A stretch of DNA of 64,000 bases from an uncultured Prochlorococcus sp. (GTDB lineage: Bacteria; Cyanobacteriota; Cyanobacteriia; PCC-6307; Cyanobiaceae). Position 1 is the stretch's first letter. Each line of letters opens with the position of its first letter. Below are positions 31,290-42,598 of the stretch, piece after piece. A model generated the notes under the pieces. It made no database searches, had not been told where the DNA came from, and saw nothing but the letters and a program-made list of their open reading frames with translations. A program made the translations under genes and the position numbers. The stretch is taken from the NCBI GenBank assembly GCA_902595175.1, contig CACJPB010000004.1, forward strand, positions 1-64,000, in the 5' to 3' direction.

Positions 31290-34200
31290 TTAATATCTAA
31301 AAAATAATTGAATTTGACTTTTCCAGTCCCCGTTGGAATCATAAGAACCTAATAATTCTAAGTTTGGATTGGCCTGAAAAGTCAAAATTCCTAAAGGTGA
31401 GATATCATCTCTTCCTGGAACGGTTTGAAAGGCAAAATTTATCGCATCAGTAATATCAAGCCCTAATTCGGCTACCCAAGCTTGAGAAGAAAATGCCTCA
31501 CTAGAAGATGATTGCACATCATTTTCTATATCTAAATTTTCATTGGAAAAAATATTATTTAAAGAATCATTATTTTCTATTAAAGCTGGATATAAGGACA
31601 ACTGAAATCTTTCACTAAAAGCATCTGCATTATTAAGTTGAGAAATAAATGCTCTATTTATTAAATTTGCAGAGTTACCTCCAATCAAGCCAATTATTTG
31701 AGATCTGTTATAACTTGGTGTACTCCTAAGTTGGATTCTTTTATTTTCATCTTCAAAAGATAGTTGATCTAAAAATCCTTCATAAGAAGCTTCAATTTTG
31801 ATAAGCCTTGAATTGCCAATCCCAAATGATCCAAAACCTCTTGAAGTCTGGTCTGCATCAAGATCACCTGAGATGTTTGAATCTTGATTATTTTCACTTA
31901 TAGGTATTATAGAATCTGGAACTTTACTAACCAGAGAAAAATTAATAAACGGAACAATGCCACTTCTTGATGCGAACAAAATATAATTTTCTTTATTTTT
32001 ATCAAGTTTAAATGGAGTAGTATATAGATTAGCTCTACCTTTTTTTAGATAAATTAGACCTCTAGCATTTAAATCTCTTCCAACATTTCCGTTTATATTA
32101 AGGTCTAATTTGGTATCTAAATAAGCTTGAACTATTTCTGAATATTGTAGTTTAAAATCTGGACCAAGTTTTAATTTAAGATTATTAAAACTCAAACTAT
32201 CCAAATAATTAGGCAAAGTCTCTCCTAGAAGAACTGAATTCAAAATTGTTTCATTTGAAATTATTTCAATGTTTTTATTATTATTCCAGTAGAGTTCTGG
32301 CCAGTCTTTTTTATCCTCTTTTTGTGTAAGATTATCTTCTTTTTTAATTTTTTGATTCGTACTATACATATTAATAAATCCATTATTAAAAGATAGAGAA
32401 CCTCCCAAAATAGGATTTTTAAATGATCCAGTTAAATCGATATCGGAATCTATTAAAAAATTAAAATTATCTTTCTTTAAATTAAATCTATTAGTAATCA
32501 AATTAATTTCTGACTTCTCGAAATCATTCCTACTATAAAAAGGCAAAGACCCATTTATAAAAATCCTGCCAGAATTTTCAGTCTTTGCTTGTAGATTATT
32601 AATCTCTAAAGAATCAAAATCAAAAATTATTGTGCTATTAATGTCTTTAACTGTATTGCTGAAAAAATCAATTTCAGAATCTTTAATTACGAGAAATCCA
32701 TTTAATATAGGTTTTTTTAGAGTTCCTTTTAGTATTAATCTAAGATTCACATCACCTTCTTTAAAGGTAAAATAATCATCAGCAAAAATATCTATTAACT
32801 CAATAAATTTTCCATTACCAATTAATCTAAGACCTAAATTATCTGATTTATTTATAGGTATTGAGCCTTCAATATTAATTGGAATTTTTGAGTCATTTAT
32901 TAATAATGAAAAATCAACATCAAAAATAGAATTTTTAAACTCAATTAATCCTTTATCAAATACTATTTTTTTATTATTTATTGATGAATTATTGGAAGCA
33001 ATTTCACTTGAGAAAGATTTTTTATCAATATCATATAATAAATTCATATCCAACCCTCCCATAAAATCTCTTGATTGATTTAAAAAAATATTTGCAGTAT
33101 TTAATGGTAGTTTTTTAATTTTTAAAGAACCTTTACCCCTTAATAACCCTCCTTTTAAATCAATAGAAAATTCTTCTTTTTTATTTTTGTAATTATCTCT
33201 AGATGTATCAAGATAGCCATTTAATTCTGCATTTATTTTGTAGTTAGTCGGTCTATCGCCCTCAATAGATACTTTCGCATTATATCTACTATTGAATTTA
33301 TTAAAATATTTTTGCAATTTAAACTTTTCATCTTTTGCATTATTATTTTCAATAAAGTTATTTATATAATCAATCTTCTCTTTAAACGAATTATTATCTT
33401 TATTTATTTCAAAATCATCCAATATATTTAATTTACTTATTTTATTAACTTTTTTATTATCAAAATTCAGAATATCAATAGCGGTCTGTATTGTCCAACT
33501 AGCACTAGTATTAATAAAATTTAAATTAACTTTATTATTTGAATTTGAATTATAGTCTGCTTCAATAATACCTCCATCAATTGGATAAAATGATGAGCTT
33601 ATATTAAAAGAATTCTCATAAAAGTTAAAATCAAATAAGGAATTATCTAGCTCTATATTTCTATATTTACCTAAACTCCAAGCCAGTCGGCCATCAAGGT
33701 AGGAAAGGTCTGAAGATATTGATCCAGAACCATTAATAATTCCTTCAATTCTATCAAATTGATCGTTTCTTATAGATAATTCAAGTTCATCAATAGGAAA
33801 TTTATTAGCTGTCCAAATATAATTATTATTCTCTTTAATTACTTTTAAGTTTCCCTTAGTAGAATTAAAAATTCTACTAAAAGATACATTATCTAATTTA
33901 AAATCAGAATCAAATTTAATAGAAAGAAATGAAGGAATTGGAGAGTATCTGTTTTTCATATTTAACAGGAATTTATCATTTTTATTTTTAATATCTCCCT
34001 CCCATATTTCTCTGATACGAATACCTTTAAAGTGCGGATAATCAACATTAAAGTTTATCGCAATATCAGGATCATTAATTTTTCCTTTTAATTCTCCTTC
34101 AGCAGTAATGAAACCCCTTATATCATTTTTTCGGAAAATATTTAAATTAGATAATTGTGTTCTATTTATTATGAAACTTGTATCTATATCACCAAAATTA

Positions 34201-35249
34201 ATACCTCTTCTATCAAACCAGTAGGGAATATAACCCGATAATTTGATATCTGGATTCAGGCTATTAATGTATCCAATACTTCCTATTAAATTAATATTAT
34301 TAGAACTTTTATTAAATGGTATATTGAGATTAAAATTCGAAGTCAAAGTTCCATAATTTAACTTTTCTGTATTACCAATTAAATTATCATCTTTACAAAG
34401 AAAACTAGTTGAATCTGAATTTATATTTTCTGCGAAATCTTCTGGTTTTATTTTTAAATTAGTAAAAGAAAATCTTCCTTCACAAAATGTGCGCTTTGAT
34501 GATTTATTAAATTTAAAGTTAGATTTAAAGGTACCCTTTTTAAAGCTAATTTTTCTATTACCAATAATATATTCAGAATTATCAAGATCTAAACCCTTAG
34601 AAAATAAATCCAGTTTTAAAAAGTCTTGATTTAATTTTGTATTAAATTTAAATTTTAAAAAACCCTTTTCATCAAAATTTGATTTTACATTCGCAATGAT
34701 TTGTCTATTCCTTGACTTGTAAATAACATTACCTTTTACTTTTGTTTTAAATCCTGCATTATTAAACTTCAGATCTGAATATTTATTTAAGTTAAAGTTC
34801 AACTCATACTTAGATTTTGATTTTTTTGTAATTCGATCATCATTATAAGATTCGTCCCTTTTAAAAAAATCTCTATCTATATTTATGGCAGCTCCCTTAG
34901 GACTTATTTTTACAATCCATTTTTGTTTTAAAAAAGATCTAAAAGGCATTATGCCAACATATACATTTTGGGCTGTAATTTCAGAATCTATATTGTTTTT
35001 ATCATTGATTTTTGAATCCCCCAAAGAAATACCTAGAAATCTAATCCCGACATAATCACCTAAATCAACATTTTTATCTAAAAGATTCTCAATACTTTTT
35101 TCTAGTGCTAATTTCCTAGAACTATAAGTTTCTTTTAAAAAATTATTTAATAAAAAAGTGCCCAAAAAACCTAAAGGTAAAAGCATCCCTACCAAAAGAA
35201 TCTTAGTATTTAAATTTAGAGATCTAATTTTTTTCAAGTTAGAGCCCAA
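31290..35249 (-). CDS. tamB: TamB-like translocation/assembly or lipid-transport protein (DUF490)
   Basis: This 1319-residue protein is of the AsmA/TamB superfamily. TamB-like proteins span the periplasm and are linked to outer-membrane protein assembly and lipid transfer. One N-terminal hydrophobic anchor lies at about 15-32. A very long region of amphipathic beta strands follows, rich in Asn, Ser, Lys and Ile with recurrent KGxLKxPILxG-like segments (about 840-950). The C-terminal DUF490 domain ends in a beta signal-like aromatic terminus (QIQLFFRY). It starts with TTG at 35249 or possibly a TTG a few codons later. The function is inferred from the family. Confidence 0.83.
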   Translation of the reverse strand: MGSNLKKIRSLNLNTKILLVGMLLPLGFLGTFLLNNFLKETYSSRKLALEKSIENLLDKNVDLGDYVGIRFLGISLGDSKINDKNNIDSEITAQNVYVGIMPFRSFLKQKWIVKISPKGAAINIDRDFFKRDESYNDDRITKKSKSKYELNFNLNKYSDLKFNNAGFKTKVKGNVIYKSRNRQIIANVKSNFDEKGFLKFKFNTKLNQDFLKLDLFSKGLDLDNSEYIIGNRKISFKKGTFKSNFKFNKSSKRTFCEGRFSFTNLKIKPEDFAENINSDSTSFLCKDDNLIGNTEKLNYGTLTSNFNLNIPFNKSSNNINLIGSIGYINSLNPDIKLSGYIPYWFDRRGINFGDIDTSFIINRTQLSNLNIFRKNDIRGFITAEGELKGKINDPDIAINFNVDYPHFKGIRIREIWEGDIKNKNDKFLLNMKNRYSPIPSFLSIKFDSDFKLDNVSFSRIFNSTKGNLKVIKENNNYIWTANKFPIDELELSIRNDQFDRIEGIINGSGSISSDLSYLDGRLAWSLGKYRNIELDNSLFDFNFYENSFNISSSFYPIDGGIIEADYNSNSNNKVNLNFINTSASWTIQTAIDILNFDNKKVNKISKLNILDDFEINKDNNSFKEKIDYINNFIENNNAKDEKFKLQKYFNKFNSRYNAKVSIEGDRPTNYKINAELNGYLDTSRDNYKNKKEEFSIDLKGGLLRGKGSLKIKKLPLNTANIFLNQSRDFMGGLDMNLLYDIDKKSFSSEIASNNSSINNKKIVFDKGLIEFKNSIFDVDFSLLINDSKIPINIEGSIPINKSDNLGLRLIGNGKFIELIDIFADDYFTFKEGDVNLRLILKGTLKKPILNGFLVIKDSEIDFFSNTVKDINSTIIFDFDSLEINNLQAKTENSGRIFINGSLPFYSRNDFEKSEINLITNRFNLKKDNFNFLIDSDIDLTGSFKNPILGGSLSFNNGFINMYSTNQKIKKEDNLTQKEDKKDWPELYWNNNKNIEIISNETILNSVLLGETLPNYLDSLSFNNLKLKLGPDFKLQYSEIVQAYLDTKLDLNINGNVGRDLNARGLIYLKKGRANLYTTPFKLDKNKENYILFASRSGIVPFINFSLVSKVPDSIIPISENNQDSNISGDLDADQTSRGFGSFGIGNSRLIKIEASYEGFLDQLSFEDENKRIQLRSTPSYNRSQIIGLIGGNSANLINRAFISQLNNADAFSERFQLSLYPALIENNDSLNNIFSNENLDIENDVQSSSSEAFSSQAWVAELGLDITDAINFAFQTVPGRDDISPLGILTFQANPNLELLGSYDSNGDWKSQIQLFFRY

Positions 35250-35301
35250 AAATAGAGTAGGCTTACAAAATATAAGAAATTAATCAAGTCAAAGCCACTA
35301 A

Positions 35302-35745
35302 ATGTCTTTTTTTGAACTATTAGAGAACACACCCAAAATATTTGGATTCTTTGGAATATTTTTTTTCATTTGCACAATAGCAGCTTTTATATTTAATTTT
35401 GGTTTTAAATTTCGAATAATTGGAGCAACTATCTTTTCATTATTGCTTTCTTTGAGTAGTTGGGCATTTATACAAAGTTACTCCGAAAAGGTTGTAATAG
35501 AAGGTGCAAAATATCTTCCAATTGTTTATGACAATGGGTTCGATTTGATTATTGCTAAAGCAGATGATACCTTTCCAGAAGAATCTATTGACCCAACTTT
35601 AGAACAATTATCGGAAAACTTAAGGAAAGGTAGCAGATCTGGTGCGAATGTAAAAATAAAGATAAGAAAACTTGAAAAAATTTCAGATGGCGTAAGTAAA
35701 CCAGTGGTTATAGGAGAAGTTCAGAAAAATGTCAAAATGAATTAA
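35302..35745 (+). CDS. ycf51: Ycf51 family protein (DUF2518)
   Basis: This 147-residue membrane protein is conserved in cyanobacteria and red-algal plastids. Two N-terminal hydrophobic helices (about 13-30 and 39-55) with FGFKFRIIGAT between them precede a soluble domain with YLPIVYDNGFDLIIAKAD and TLEQLSENLRKGSRSG. Its function is not established. It lies divergent from the TamB-like gene and 11 bp upstream of a small helical protein. Confidence 0.85.
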   Translation: MSFFELLENTPKIFGFFGIFFFICTIAAFIFNFGFKFRIIGATIFSLLLSLSSWAFIQSYSEKVVIEGAKYLPIVYDNGFDLIIAKADDTFPEESIDPTLEQLSENLRKGSRSGANVKIKIRKLEKISDGVSKPVVIGEVQKNVKMN

Positions 35746-35756
35746 TCTCTTAAAAA

Positions 35757-36164
35757 ATGGAAAGTAAAACCTTTTTAGATATTTTGCCAAATAATTTTAG
35801 ACATGAGAAATCTTTTTTTGTTCAGAATAATTTAACTGACATTGAAAAATTAAGTAATCTTTCTGACCTAGAAATAAATGAGATTCAAAGAACATATTCA
35901 CTATGCACATTAAATAATCTAAAGAAAATTAGAGCTATAGCTATTTTTAAAAAAGAAATTGGAATTTCACCACCGCAAGCATATCTTCTTTTGCATTGCG
36001 GCATTTCTTCTATTAAATCATTATCACTTTCTACTCCTTACGAATTAGAACGCAAAATTGGTAGATTAGAAAGAATTCTTAGAGTAAAAACTGAAACAGA
36101 TACAACTTTTGCTCTCTTAAAAGAATGGATTAAAAAAGCTGGTGAAATCTACAAATCTTATTGA
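35757..36164 (+). CDS. Small helical protein, DUF4332-like
   Basis: This 135-residue protein has no signal or membrane segment. It reads as repeated helix-hairpin-helix-like units: IEKLSNLSDLEINEIQRTYS, then IGISPPQAYLLLHCGISSIKSLSLSTPYELERKIGRLERIL. The pattern of a short glycine turn followed by a statement-like TPYELxxKIG helix fits DUF4332 proteins, whose folds resemble DNA-binding HhH domains. The 11-bp gap to ycf51 suggests co-transcription. No activity can be assigned. Confidence 0.65.
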   Translation: MESKTFLDILPNNFRHEKSFFVQNNLTDIEKLSNLSDLEINEIQRTYSLCTLNNLKKIRAIAIFKKEIGISPPQAYLLLHCGISSIKSLSLSTPYELERKIGRLERILRVKTETDTTFALLKEWIKKAGEIYKSY

Positions 36165-36211
36165 AATCTTGGTTAAAAAAAATTTTTTAATGTAGAATTT
36201 AGAAAAAGTTA

Positions 36212-36484
36212 GTGAAAATGAAACCTCTGCTATTTTTGTTATTTTTGTTTTCCAACTCTTTATACCCTGTTTTTAGTCAATCTAACCTACTGGAAAATGT
36301 AAAAAAGAATCCAAACGAAGCTAGGAATTTATGTAATAAGTTCAGAGAGTTTAATTCAAAAGGTATTTCAGCTAGTTCAGATAAAGCTATAGAGTATGTA
36401 TCAAACAAAAAAAAGTTAACTCCCGTTAACGCAGAGATCTTTTCTATTTACGTCATTGGGCTGCACTGTCCAGACATTATCTAA
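36212..36484 (+). CDS. Small putative secreted protein
   Basis: This 90-residue protein (GTG at 36212, or 88 residues from the ATG two codons later) has a clear signal peptide, KMKPLLFLLFLFSNSLYPVFS, with likely cleavage near residue 22. The mature part is about 67 residues, with two cysteines (in RNLCNKF and LHCPDII) that could form a disulfide. I do not recognise the family. It sits 7 bp upstream of the CocE-type hydrolase gene and 47 bp after the DUF4332-like gene. Confidence 0.6.
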   Translation: MKMKPLLFLLFLFSNSLYPVFSQSNLLENVKKNPNEARNLCNKFREFNSKGISASSDKAIEYVSNKKKLTPVNAEIFSIYVIGLHCPDII

Positions 36485-36491
36485 AGCCTAA

Positions 36492-38072
36492 ATGTCTGGT
36501 TCAAGATGGGTTGACAAGTCTCTAATACTTAGAGATGGAGTAAAACTTATATCAAGGATTTGGTTACCTAATAGTAATGGGCCATGGCCTGCATTATTAA
36601 TGAGACAACCTTATGGCAGGGAAATTGCCTCAACTATTACCTATTCTCATCCTGAATGGTGGGCTTCCAAAGGGTATATGGTCATAATTCAAGACGTTAG
36701 AGGTATGGGTTCTTCTGAGGGAGTCTTTAATGGTTTTTCTCAAGAAGCTAGCGATACTTCAGAAACTCATGAATGGGTAAGGTCTCTAAAAGAATGTAAT
36801 GGGAAACTTGGCTTATATGGTTTTTCATATCAAGGATTTACTCAACTAACCGGTGAATTAAATTCTAAACCGCCCGATTGTTTATCTCCAGCAATGACTG
36901 GGATGAATATTAAGGATCATTGGTGCTCAGATGGAGGAGCATATTGGTGGCATAACAATATTGCATGGGGACTTCAAATCGCGGCACTAAAAATGAAAAA
37001 AGAAAATAATTTGTTTGAGTGGGGAAAGATAAGATTAGCCTTAGAGAATAAAAGTTATTTAACTGAAGGAATTGAAATTTTAAACAAATATGATCCTAAT
37101 AGCTTTGTTTTGGAATGGCTTAAAAATTTAAATAATGCTCATCCATTTGAAGAATTTAAACCAATTTCAACATGGATTAAACAACCTATGTTAATTATTG
37201 GAGGACTTTGGGATCCGCATTTAAAAGGTGCCTTTGATCTTTATAAGAAATCTAAAGAAGCTGGAGGAAGCCCAGAGATTATTATTGGGAATGCAACACA
37301 TCTAAATTGGTGGGAGGGATCACAAGAATCTTTATTAAATTTTTTTGATAAACATTTGAAATTAGATAAAGACTTTAATTCTAAAAATTTAAAAGACGAG
37401 AAAAAAATATGGAATATTTCATTAAACAAATGGGAAGATTTAGATAACAAATTTAATCCTGAATTTATTTTTGGACTCAAAAGCGATGGCACAGCAAATG
37501 TAGAGGTTGAAGATGGAAGTCTGACCATAAATTCAAAAGGATCAGGATGGTTCACAATTGTTCATGACCCATGGAGACCTACTCCATCTGACGGTGGACA
37601 TTTAGGTCCAAATCCAGGAAAGTTTAACAGAAGCATTATTGATAAACGACTGGATGTTGGTGTTTTTCAAACCAATTCTTTTGAAGAAGATCAATATTTA
37701 ACAGGAGTCCCCATATTAGAAATCAAAGTAAAAAGTGATCAGCCTAATTTCGATATCTGCCTTGCTTTATCTCTAATTGAAGTAGGTAATGAAAAGGTGA
37801 ATCAATTTTCAACTGGATTCTTAAGAGTTAAAAACTCTAAAATAAGTGAAGAATGCATTTATCAAATCACAATGCAACCAACAAATATTTGTTTGATTAA
37901 AGATAGCAAGCTTCGCTTATCTATATCTGCAGCAGCTTATCCCGCTATTGGAGTTAATCCTGGATTTGGGGAGGGAAATATTGGATCTCCTTCAGCAAAT
38001 CATAGAGTTATTACTCTAAGTTTTAGCCTTGATAAAACATTTATGAAAATGACCCCTTTTTTTTATAAATAA
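36492..38072 (+). CDS. CocE/NonD family hydrolase (X-Pro dipeptidyl-peptidase-like)
   Basis: This 526-residue alpha/beta-hydrolase is of the S15/CocE family; members act on esters, acylated beta-lactams or N-terminal dipeptides. The catalytic triad is visible: serine in LYGFSYQGFTQL near residue 116, aspartate in GLWDPHLKGAF near 240 and histidine in NATHLNWW near 266. The C-terminal third is a jelly-roll domain typical of CocE (WFTIVHDPWRPTPSDGGHLG and SISAAAYPAIGVNPG). No signal peptide is seen. The natural substrate is unknown. Confidence 0.85.
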   Translation: MSGSRWVDKSLILRDGVKLISRIWLPNSNGPWPALLMRQPYGREIASTITYSHPEWWASKGYMVIIQDVRGMGSSEGVFNGFSQEASDTSETHEWVRSLKECNGKLGLYGFSYQGFTQLTGELNSKPPDCLSPAMTGMNIKDHWCSDGGAYWWHNNIAWGLQIAALKMKKENNLFEWGKIRLALENKSYLTEGIEILNKYDPNSFVLEWLKNLNNAHPFEEFKPISTWIKQPMLIIGGLWDPHLKGAFDLYKKSKEAGGSPEIIIGNATHLNWWEGSQESLLNFFDKHLKLDKDFNSKNLKDEKKIWNISLNKWEDLDNKFNPEFIFGLKSDGTANVEVEDGSLTINSKGSGWFTIVHDPWRPTPSDGGHLGPNPGKFNRSIIDKRLDVGVFQTNSFEEDQYLTGVPILEIKVKSDQPNFDICLALSLIEVGNEKVNQFSTGFLRVKNSKISEECIYQITMQPTNICLIKDSKLRLSISAAAYPAIGVNPGFGEGNIGSPSANHRVITLSFSLDKTFMKMTPFFYK

Positions 38073-38124
38073 TTAATTTTTTGGTTAATCATTTGATATT
38101 ATTAATCGTTAATATCCACCAGTC

Positions 38125-40389
38125 ATGATCGAGACAATTCAAGCAGACTGGATTAAATCAGAAGCTATCAACCTAGAAAATTGTTGCAATGATAATCCAT
38201 TAAAAATATTAGGTCCTCATTTTTATGAAGAACAATGGGTAATTAGGGTTTGGATGCCTGAAGCCGACGAAGTTAAAATAAACTTTAAAAACAATACCTA
38301 TAAGGCGAAAAGCATAAACCATAAATGGCTTTTTGAAGCTATCCTGCCTGAAAATCCAAATCAAAATTACGAAATAAATATTTCACGAGGAGGGATCACA
38401 CATACACAACATGATCCTTGGTCATATAGAGAAGAGTGGATGGGAGAAGTTGATAGACATCTTTTTGCAGAAGGTAATCATCATCATATTTGGGAAAAAA
38501 TGGGAGCACATCTCATTGAAGAAAAGAATCAAAAAGGGGTCATGTTTTGCATTTGGGCTCCAAATGCAAAATCAATCTCGATAATTGGAGATATAAATTC
38601 TTGGGATGGAAGACATCATCCCATGCAAAAAAGATTAGGGGGAATTTGGGAACTATTCATGCCATCAATGCAAGATGGCGATACATATAAATACGAAATA
38701 AGAACACAACAAGGTCATATTTATGAGAAAGCTGATCCATATGGTTTCCTTCATGAAATCAGACCTCAAAATGGTTCAATAGTTTCAAAGTTGAAAAACT
38801 TTAATTGGAATGATAGTTCTTGGATTTCAAACAGAGATTCTTCTAGTCAAATTAACAAGCCAATTTCAGTTTATGAAATGCATTTAGGGAGTTGGCTCCA
38901 TGAATCAACAGATAATAAATATGTGGAGGACAATGGTGAGCCAAGAGACCCAGTACCTGCAGCTGATTTAAAACCTGGAACACGATTATTAACTTATCCA
39001 GAATTAACCAAGAAACTAATCCCTTACGTAAAAGAAAGAGGATTCACTCATATTGAACTAATGCCAATATCTGAACATCCTTTCGATGGTTCATGGGGAT
39101 ACCAAGTTACAGGCTGGTATGCACCAACAAGTAGATTTGGCACCCCAAATGAATTTAGAGAGTTTGTAAATAAATGTCATGAAGAGGGCATAGGCGTAAT
39201 TCTTGATTGGGTGCCTGGTCATTTTCCAAAAGATAAGCATGGTTTAGCATTTTTTGATGGCTGCCATCTTTATGAGCATGGAGATTCACGAATAGGTGAA
39301 CACAAAGAATGGGGAACCCTAATATTCAATTACAGCAGAAACGAAGTAAGAAATTTCTTAGTAGCAAATCTCGTTTATTGGTTTGAAGAGTTTCATATTG
39401 ATGGCATAAGAGTAGATGCTGTAGCTTCTATGCTTTACAGAGATTATCTACGTCCTGATGGAGAATGGATACCCAATGAAAATGGTGGGAATGAAAATAT
39501 AGAAGCCGTTAAATTTCTTCAACAGGCTAATCATGTACTCTTCCAACACTTCCCAGGTGCACTTTCTATCGCTGAAGAATCAACAACTTGGCCAATGGTA
39601 ACCAAACCAACTGACATGGGAGGATTAGGGTTTAACTTGAAATGGAATATGGGATGGATGCACGATATGCTTGATTATTTTGAAATAGATCCTTGGTTTA
39701 GGCAATTCCATCAAAATAGTGTGACTTTCTCAATTACATATAACTATACAGAGAACTTTATGCTTGCACTTAGTCATGATGAGGTTGTCCATGGTAAAAG
39801 TCATCTTTTGCATAAAATGCCTGGCGATGACTGGAAGAAATATGCAAATACTCGAGCATTACTAACTTATATGTGGACCCACCCTGGTAAAAAAACAATA
39901 TTTATGGGAATGGAATTTGGGCAAAGACAAGAATGGAATGTTTGGGATGATCTGCAATGGGAGTTACTAGAATTTGAGCCCCATAAAGGTATCAGAAACT
40001 TGATTGATGACCTAAACGTTCTTTATAAAAATGAACCTGCATTATGGAAAAATGACTTTGATCCTTATGGATTCCAATGGATAGATTGTAATGACAAATC
40101 TAATTCGGTTATAAGTTTCATGAGAAGAGAAAACGATACCAATGAGTGGCTTGTTGTTGTTGCTAACTTTACACCTAATACTCATGGGTCATACAAAGTA
40201 GGTGTTCCTGTGGAGGGATTCTATAAAGAAATATTTAATTCAGATGGCTCTAGATACGGGGGCAGTAACAAAGGAAATATGGGGGGTAAAGAAACTATAA
40301 ATTACAATATTCATGATTATCAAAATGCTCTAGAACTTGCTTTGCCCCCATTAAGCGTGAGTATATTTAAACATCAAACAAAAAAATAA
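38125..40389 (+). CDS. glgB: 1,4-alpha-glucan branching enzyme
   Basis: This GH13 enzyme creates alpha-1,6 branches in glycogen. The 754-residue protein has an N-terminal CBM48-like region (about 25-210) and the (beta/alpha)8 domain. The nucleophile D431 is in [16 protein letters not shown], the acid/base E484 in SIAEESTTW and the transition-state aspartate in [13 protein letters not shown]. The C-terminal domain is complete. It works with glgA on the other strand of this window. It has its own upstream gap of about 52 bp. Confidence 0.96.
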   Translation: MIETIQADWIKSEAINLENCCNDNPLKILGPHFYEEQWVIRVWMPEADEVKINFKNNTYKAKSINHKWLFEAILPENPNQNYEINISRGGITHTQHDPWSYREEWMGEVDRHLFAEGNHHHIWEKMGAHLIEEKNQKGVMFCIWAPNAKSISIIGDINSWDGRHHPMQKRLGGIWELFMPSMQDGDTYKYEIRTQQGHIYEKADPYGFLHEIRPQNGSIVSKLKNFNWNDSSWISNRDSSSQINKPISVYEMHLGSWLHESTDNKYVEDNGEPRDPVPAADLKPGTRLLTYPELTKKLIPYVKERGFTHIELMPISEHPFDGSWGYQVTGWYAPTSRFGTPNEFREFVNKCHEEGIGVILDWVPGHFPKDKHGLAFFDGCHLYEHGDSRIGEHKEWGTLIFNYSRNEVRNFLVANLVYWFEEFHIDGIRVDAVASMLYRDYLRPDGEWIPNENGGNENIEAVKFLQQANHVLFQHFPGALSIAEESTTWPMVTKPTDMGGLGFNLKWNMGWMHDMLDYFEIDPWFRQFHQNSVTFSITYNYTENFMLALSHDEVVHGKSHLLHKMPGDDWKKYANTRALLTYMWTHPGKKTIFMGMEFGQRQEWNVWDDLQWELLEFEPHKGIRNLIDDLNVLYKNEPALWKNDFDPYGFQWIDCNDKSNSVISFMRRENDTNEWLVVVANFTPNTHGSYKVGVPVEGFYKEIFNSDGSRYGGSNKGNMGGKETINYNIHDYQNALELALPPLSVSIFKHQTKK

Positions 40390-40506
40390 GAGGGCTCATT
40401 TAACTTAGTGCTACATATAAATGTTCATATAACGCTTTTGATCTGCTTTACATTGTAAGATTTTTAAGTTGGATTTTAATTTTTTTTAGAATAATCGAAT
40501 TGAAAA

Positions 40507-41547
40507 ATGGGTCAAAATTTACCACTACTACTTTCTGCCGCATTAGGTAAAAAAGTAAATAGGCCTCCAGTATGGATGATGAGGCAAGCAGGAAGATATA
40601 TGAAAATCTATAGAGATTTAAGGGAACGTTATCCAAGCTTTAGAGAGAGGTCTGAAAATCCAGAACTATCATATGAGATTTCAATGCAGCCTTTTCATGC
40701 TTTCAAACCGGATGGTGTGATCCTTTTTTCAGATATTCTCACACCTCTTCCAGGGATGGGCATAAATTTTGAAATAATAGAAAGTAAAGGGCCAATTATA
40801 GAGGACCCAATAAGAACTCTTAATCAGGTAGAAAATTTACGAGAATTAAATCCAAGCGAGAGTTTAAGCTTTGTTGGGCAAGTTCTTTCTTCACTAAAAA
40901 AAGATGTGAATAATGAGGCAACTGTTTTAGGTTTTGTTGGCGCACCTTGGACTCTTGCTGCATATGTAGTTGAAGGTAAAAGCAGTAAAAATTATTCCTT
41001 AATAAAATCAATGGCTTTTAATGAACCAGATTTACTTCATAAACTTCTTGATCATTTTGCAAAATCTATTGGTGAATATCTTAAATATCAAATAAAATCT
41101 GGAGCGCAAGTAGTACAAATTTTTGATTCATGGGCAGGCCAACTAAGCCCACAAGATTATGATGTCTTTGCTGGGCCATATCAAAAAAAAGTTGTTGAAA
41201 TTGTAAAAGCGGAATACCCTGAAACACCAATAATTCTTTACATTTCAGGAAGCGCTGGGGTACTAGAAAGAATGTCAAAAACTGGCGTAGATATAATTTC
41301 ATTAGACTGGACAGTAGATATTGAAGAGGCTTGTAAAAGAATCCCCAGGGGGATTGGAATTCAAGGTAATGTTGACCCTGGCATTTTATTCGGAAACAAA
41401 GAATCAATAAAAGAAAGGATAGATAATACTTTCAATAAAATTAAAGACAGGAAATATATTCTTAATTTAGGTCATGGGATTTTACCTGGGACTCCAGAAG
41501 AAAATGCTCAAACATTTTTTGAACATGGGAAAAAACTCACTTACTAG
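40507..41547 (+). CDS. hemE: Uroporphyrinogen decarboxylase
   Basis: The enzyme removes four carboxyl groups from uroporphyrinogen III on the way to heme and chlorophyll. The 346-residue protein has the N-terminal signature [14 protein letters not shown] near residue 18 and [32 protein letters not shown] and the C-terminal [14 protein letters not shown] are also intact. It follows glgB after 117 bp and precedes an epimerase gene by 8 bp. Confidence 0.96.
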   Translation: MGQNLPLLLSAALGKKVNRPPVWMMRQAGRYMKIYRDLRERYPSFRERSENPELSYEISMQPFHAFKPDGVILFSDILTPLPGMGINFEIIESKGPIIEDPIRTLNQVENLRELNPSESLSFVGQVLSSLKKDVNNEATVLGFVGAPWTLAAYVVEGKSSKNYSLIKSMAFNEPDLLHKLLDHFAKSIGEYLKYQIKSGAQVVQIFDSWAGQLSPQDYDVFAGPYQKKVVEIVKAEYPETPIILYISGSAGVLERMSKTGVDIISLDWTVDIEEACKRIPRGIGIQGNVDPGILFGNKESIKERIDNTFNKIKDRKYILNLGHGILPGTPEENAQTFFEHGKKLTY

Positions 41548-41555
41548 TCAAAGTC

Positions 41556-42539
41556 TTGGCATATAAAAACTTATTAATAACAGGCGCTAATGGATGTGTT
41601 GGCCAATATTTAGTTGATTGGTTTTTGAAAAACACAAAATTCAGGCTTTATCTAATGGTAAGAGACAAAAGTAAGTTACCAATTTCTGTTCAAGAAAATA
41701 AAAAAGTCAAGTTAATGGTGTGCGATATCAGGGAATCTAATAGGTATCAAAAAGAAATTAGTCAAATTAATTACCTAATACATACTGCTACAGCTTGGGG
41801 AGATCCAAAAAGAGCCTATGAAGTAAATATTAAAGCTTTTGAAGAATTACTAGAAATGCTTGATATTGAAAAGTTAGAGAAGATTATTTATTTTTCAACA
41901 GCTAGTATTCTTGATACCCAAACAGAATTAATGAGGGAATCATTGATTTATGGAACAGAGTACATTCAAACAAAATATGAATGTTTCCAGAGACTTAGAA
42001 AAAGCTCATTTGCAGAAAAAACATTCGCTGTTTTCCCCACCTTGGTTTTTGGAGGAAATCTTGGGAAAAAAAGTAAATATCCTGTGAGTTATTTAACTAG
42101 TGGATTGAAAGAAATTGGGGAATGGCTTTGGTTAGCAAGATTTTTAAAAATCGACTCTAAATTTCACTTTATACACGCAAATGATATCGCCCAGATTTGC
42201 GGGTTTCTAATTAAAAATCATAAAGAAGAGCAATACAAAGGCTTTAGAAAATTTGTGCTAGGTCAAAAATTCATTTCAATTGATGATGCCATAATTACAC
42301 TGTTAAAAAGACATAATATGAGGAGATTTTTTACAATACCCCTTACAAAAAAAATTCTAAATATATTATTAAGAATTCTCCCCATCCAAACTACTCCTTG
42401 GGACAGCTTCAGTATCAAAAAATATGACTTTAATCATGTCCCCATCACTAATCCTGAGACTTTCAAACTTAAAAGTTATGCCAAGTCACTGAATGATATT
42501 TTAAGGTTATCAAAGTTACCAAGCTGTAATAACAATTAA
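41556..42539 (+). CDS. NAD(P)-dependent epimerase/dehydratase family protein
   Basis: This 327-residue protein is an extended short-chain dehydrogenase. The dinucleotide loop [16 protein letters not shown] is near residue 8. It has an acidic cofactor-proximal VCDIRES and an active-site pattern with [16 protein letters not shown] and the tyrosine-lysine pair [13 protein letters not shown]. It starts with TTG at 41556, just before the conserved first strand. The substrate is unknown. A nucleotide-sugar or isoprenoid-like substrate is possible but nothing selects one. Confidence 0.82.
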   Translation: MAYKNLLITGANGCVGQYLVDWFLKNTKFRLYLMVRDKSKLPISVQENKKVKLMVCDIRESNRYQKEISQINYLIHTATAWGDPKRAYEVNIKAFEELLEMLDIEKLEKIIYFSTASILDTQTELMRESLIYGTEYIQTKYECFQRLRKSSFAEKTFAVFPTLVFGGNLGKKSKYPVSYLTSGLKEIGEWLWLARFLKIDSKFHFIHANDIAQICGFLIKNHKEEQYKGFRKFVLGQKFISIDDAIITLLKRHNMRRFFTIPLTKKILNILLRILPIQTTPWDSFSIKKYDFNHVPITNPETFKLKSYAKSLNDILRLSKLPSCNNN

Positions 42540-42550
42540 AATTCTCGCGG

Positions 42551-42580
42551 TTGGGTTACCAAAGCCTTGTAATATATATA
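42551..42580 (+). promoter_or_regulatory. Candidate petE promoter
   Basis: Upstream of the petE ATG (42599) is a TTGGGT hexamer (42551-42556) followed, 16-18 bp on, by an AT-rich TATATA block (42573-42580). This layout fits a sigma-70 type -35/-10 promoter with a leader of about 12 nt. It is a visual call without transcription data. Confidence 0.4.
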
Positions 42581-42598
42581 GATAAGCAAATTTTTATT

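Noticed and set aside
41081..41407. Open frame antisense to hemE
   Set aside because: It is a shadow of the hemE reading frame, with no protein-like composition or family match.
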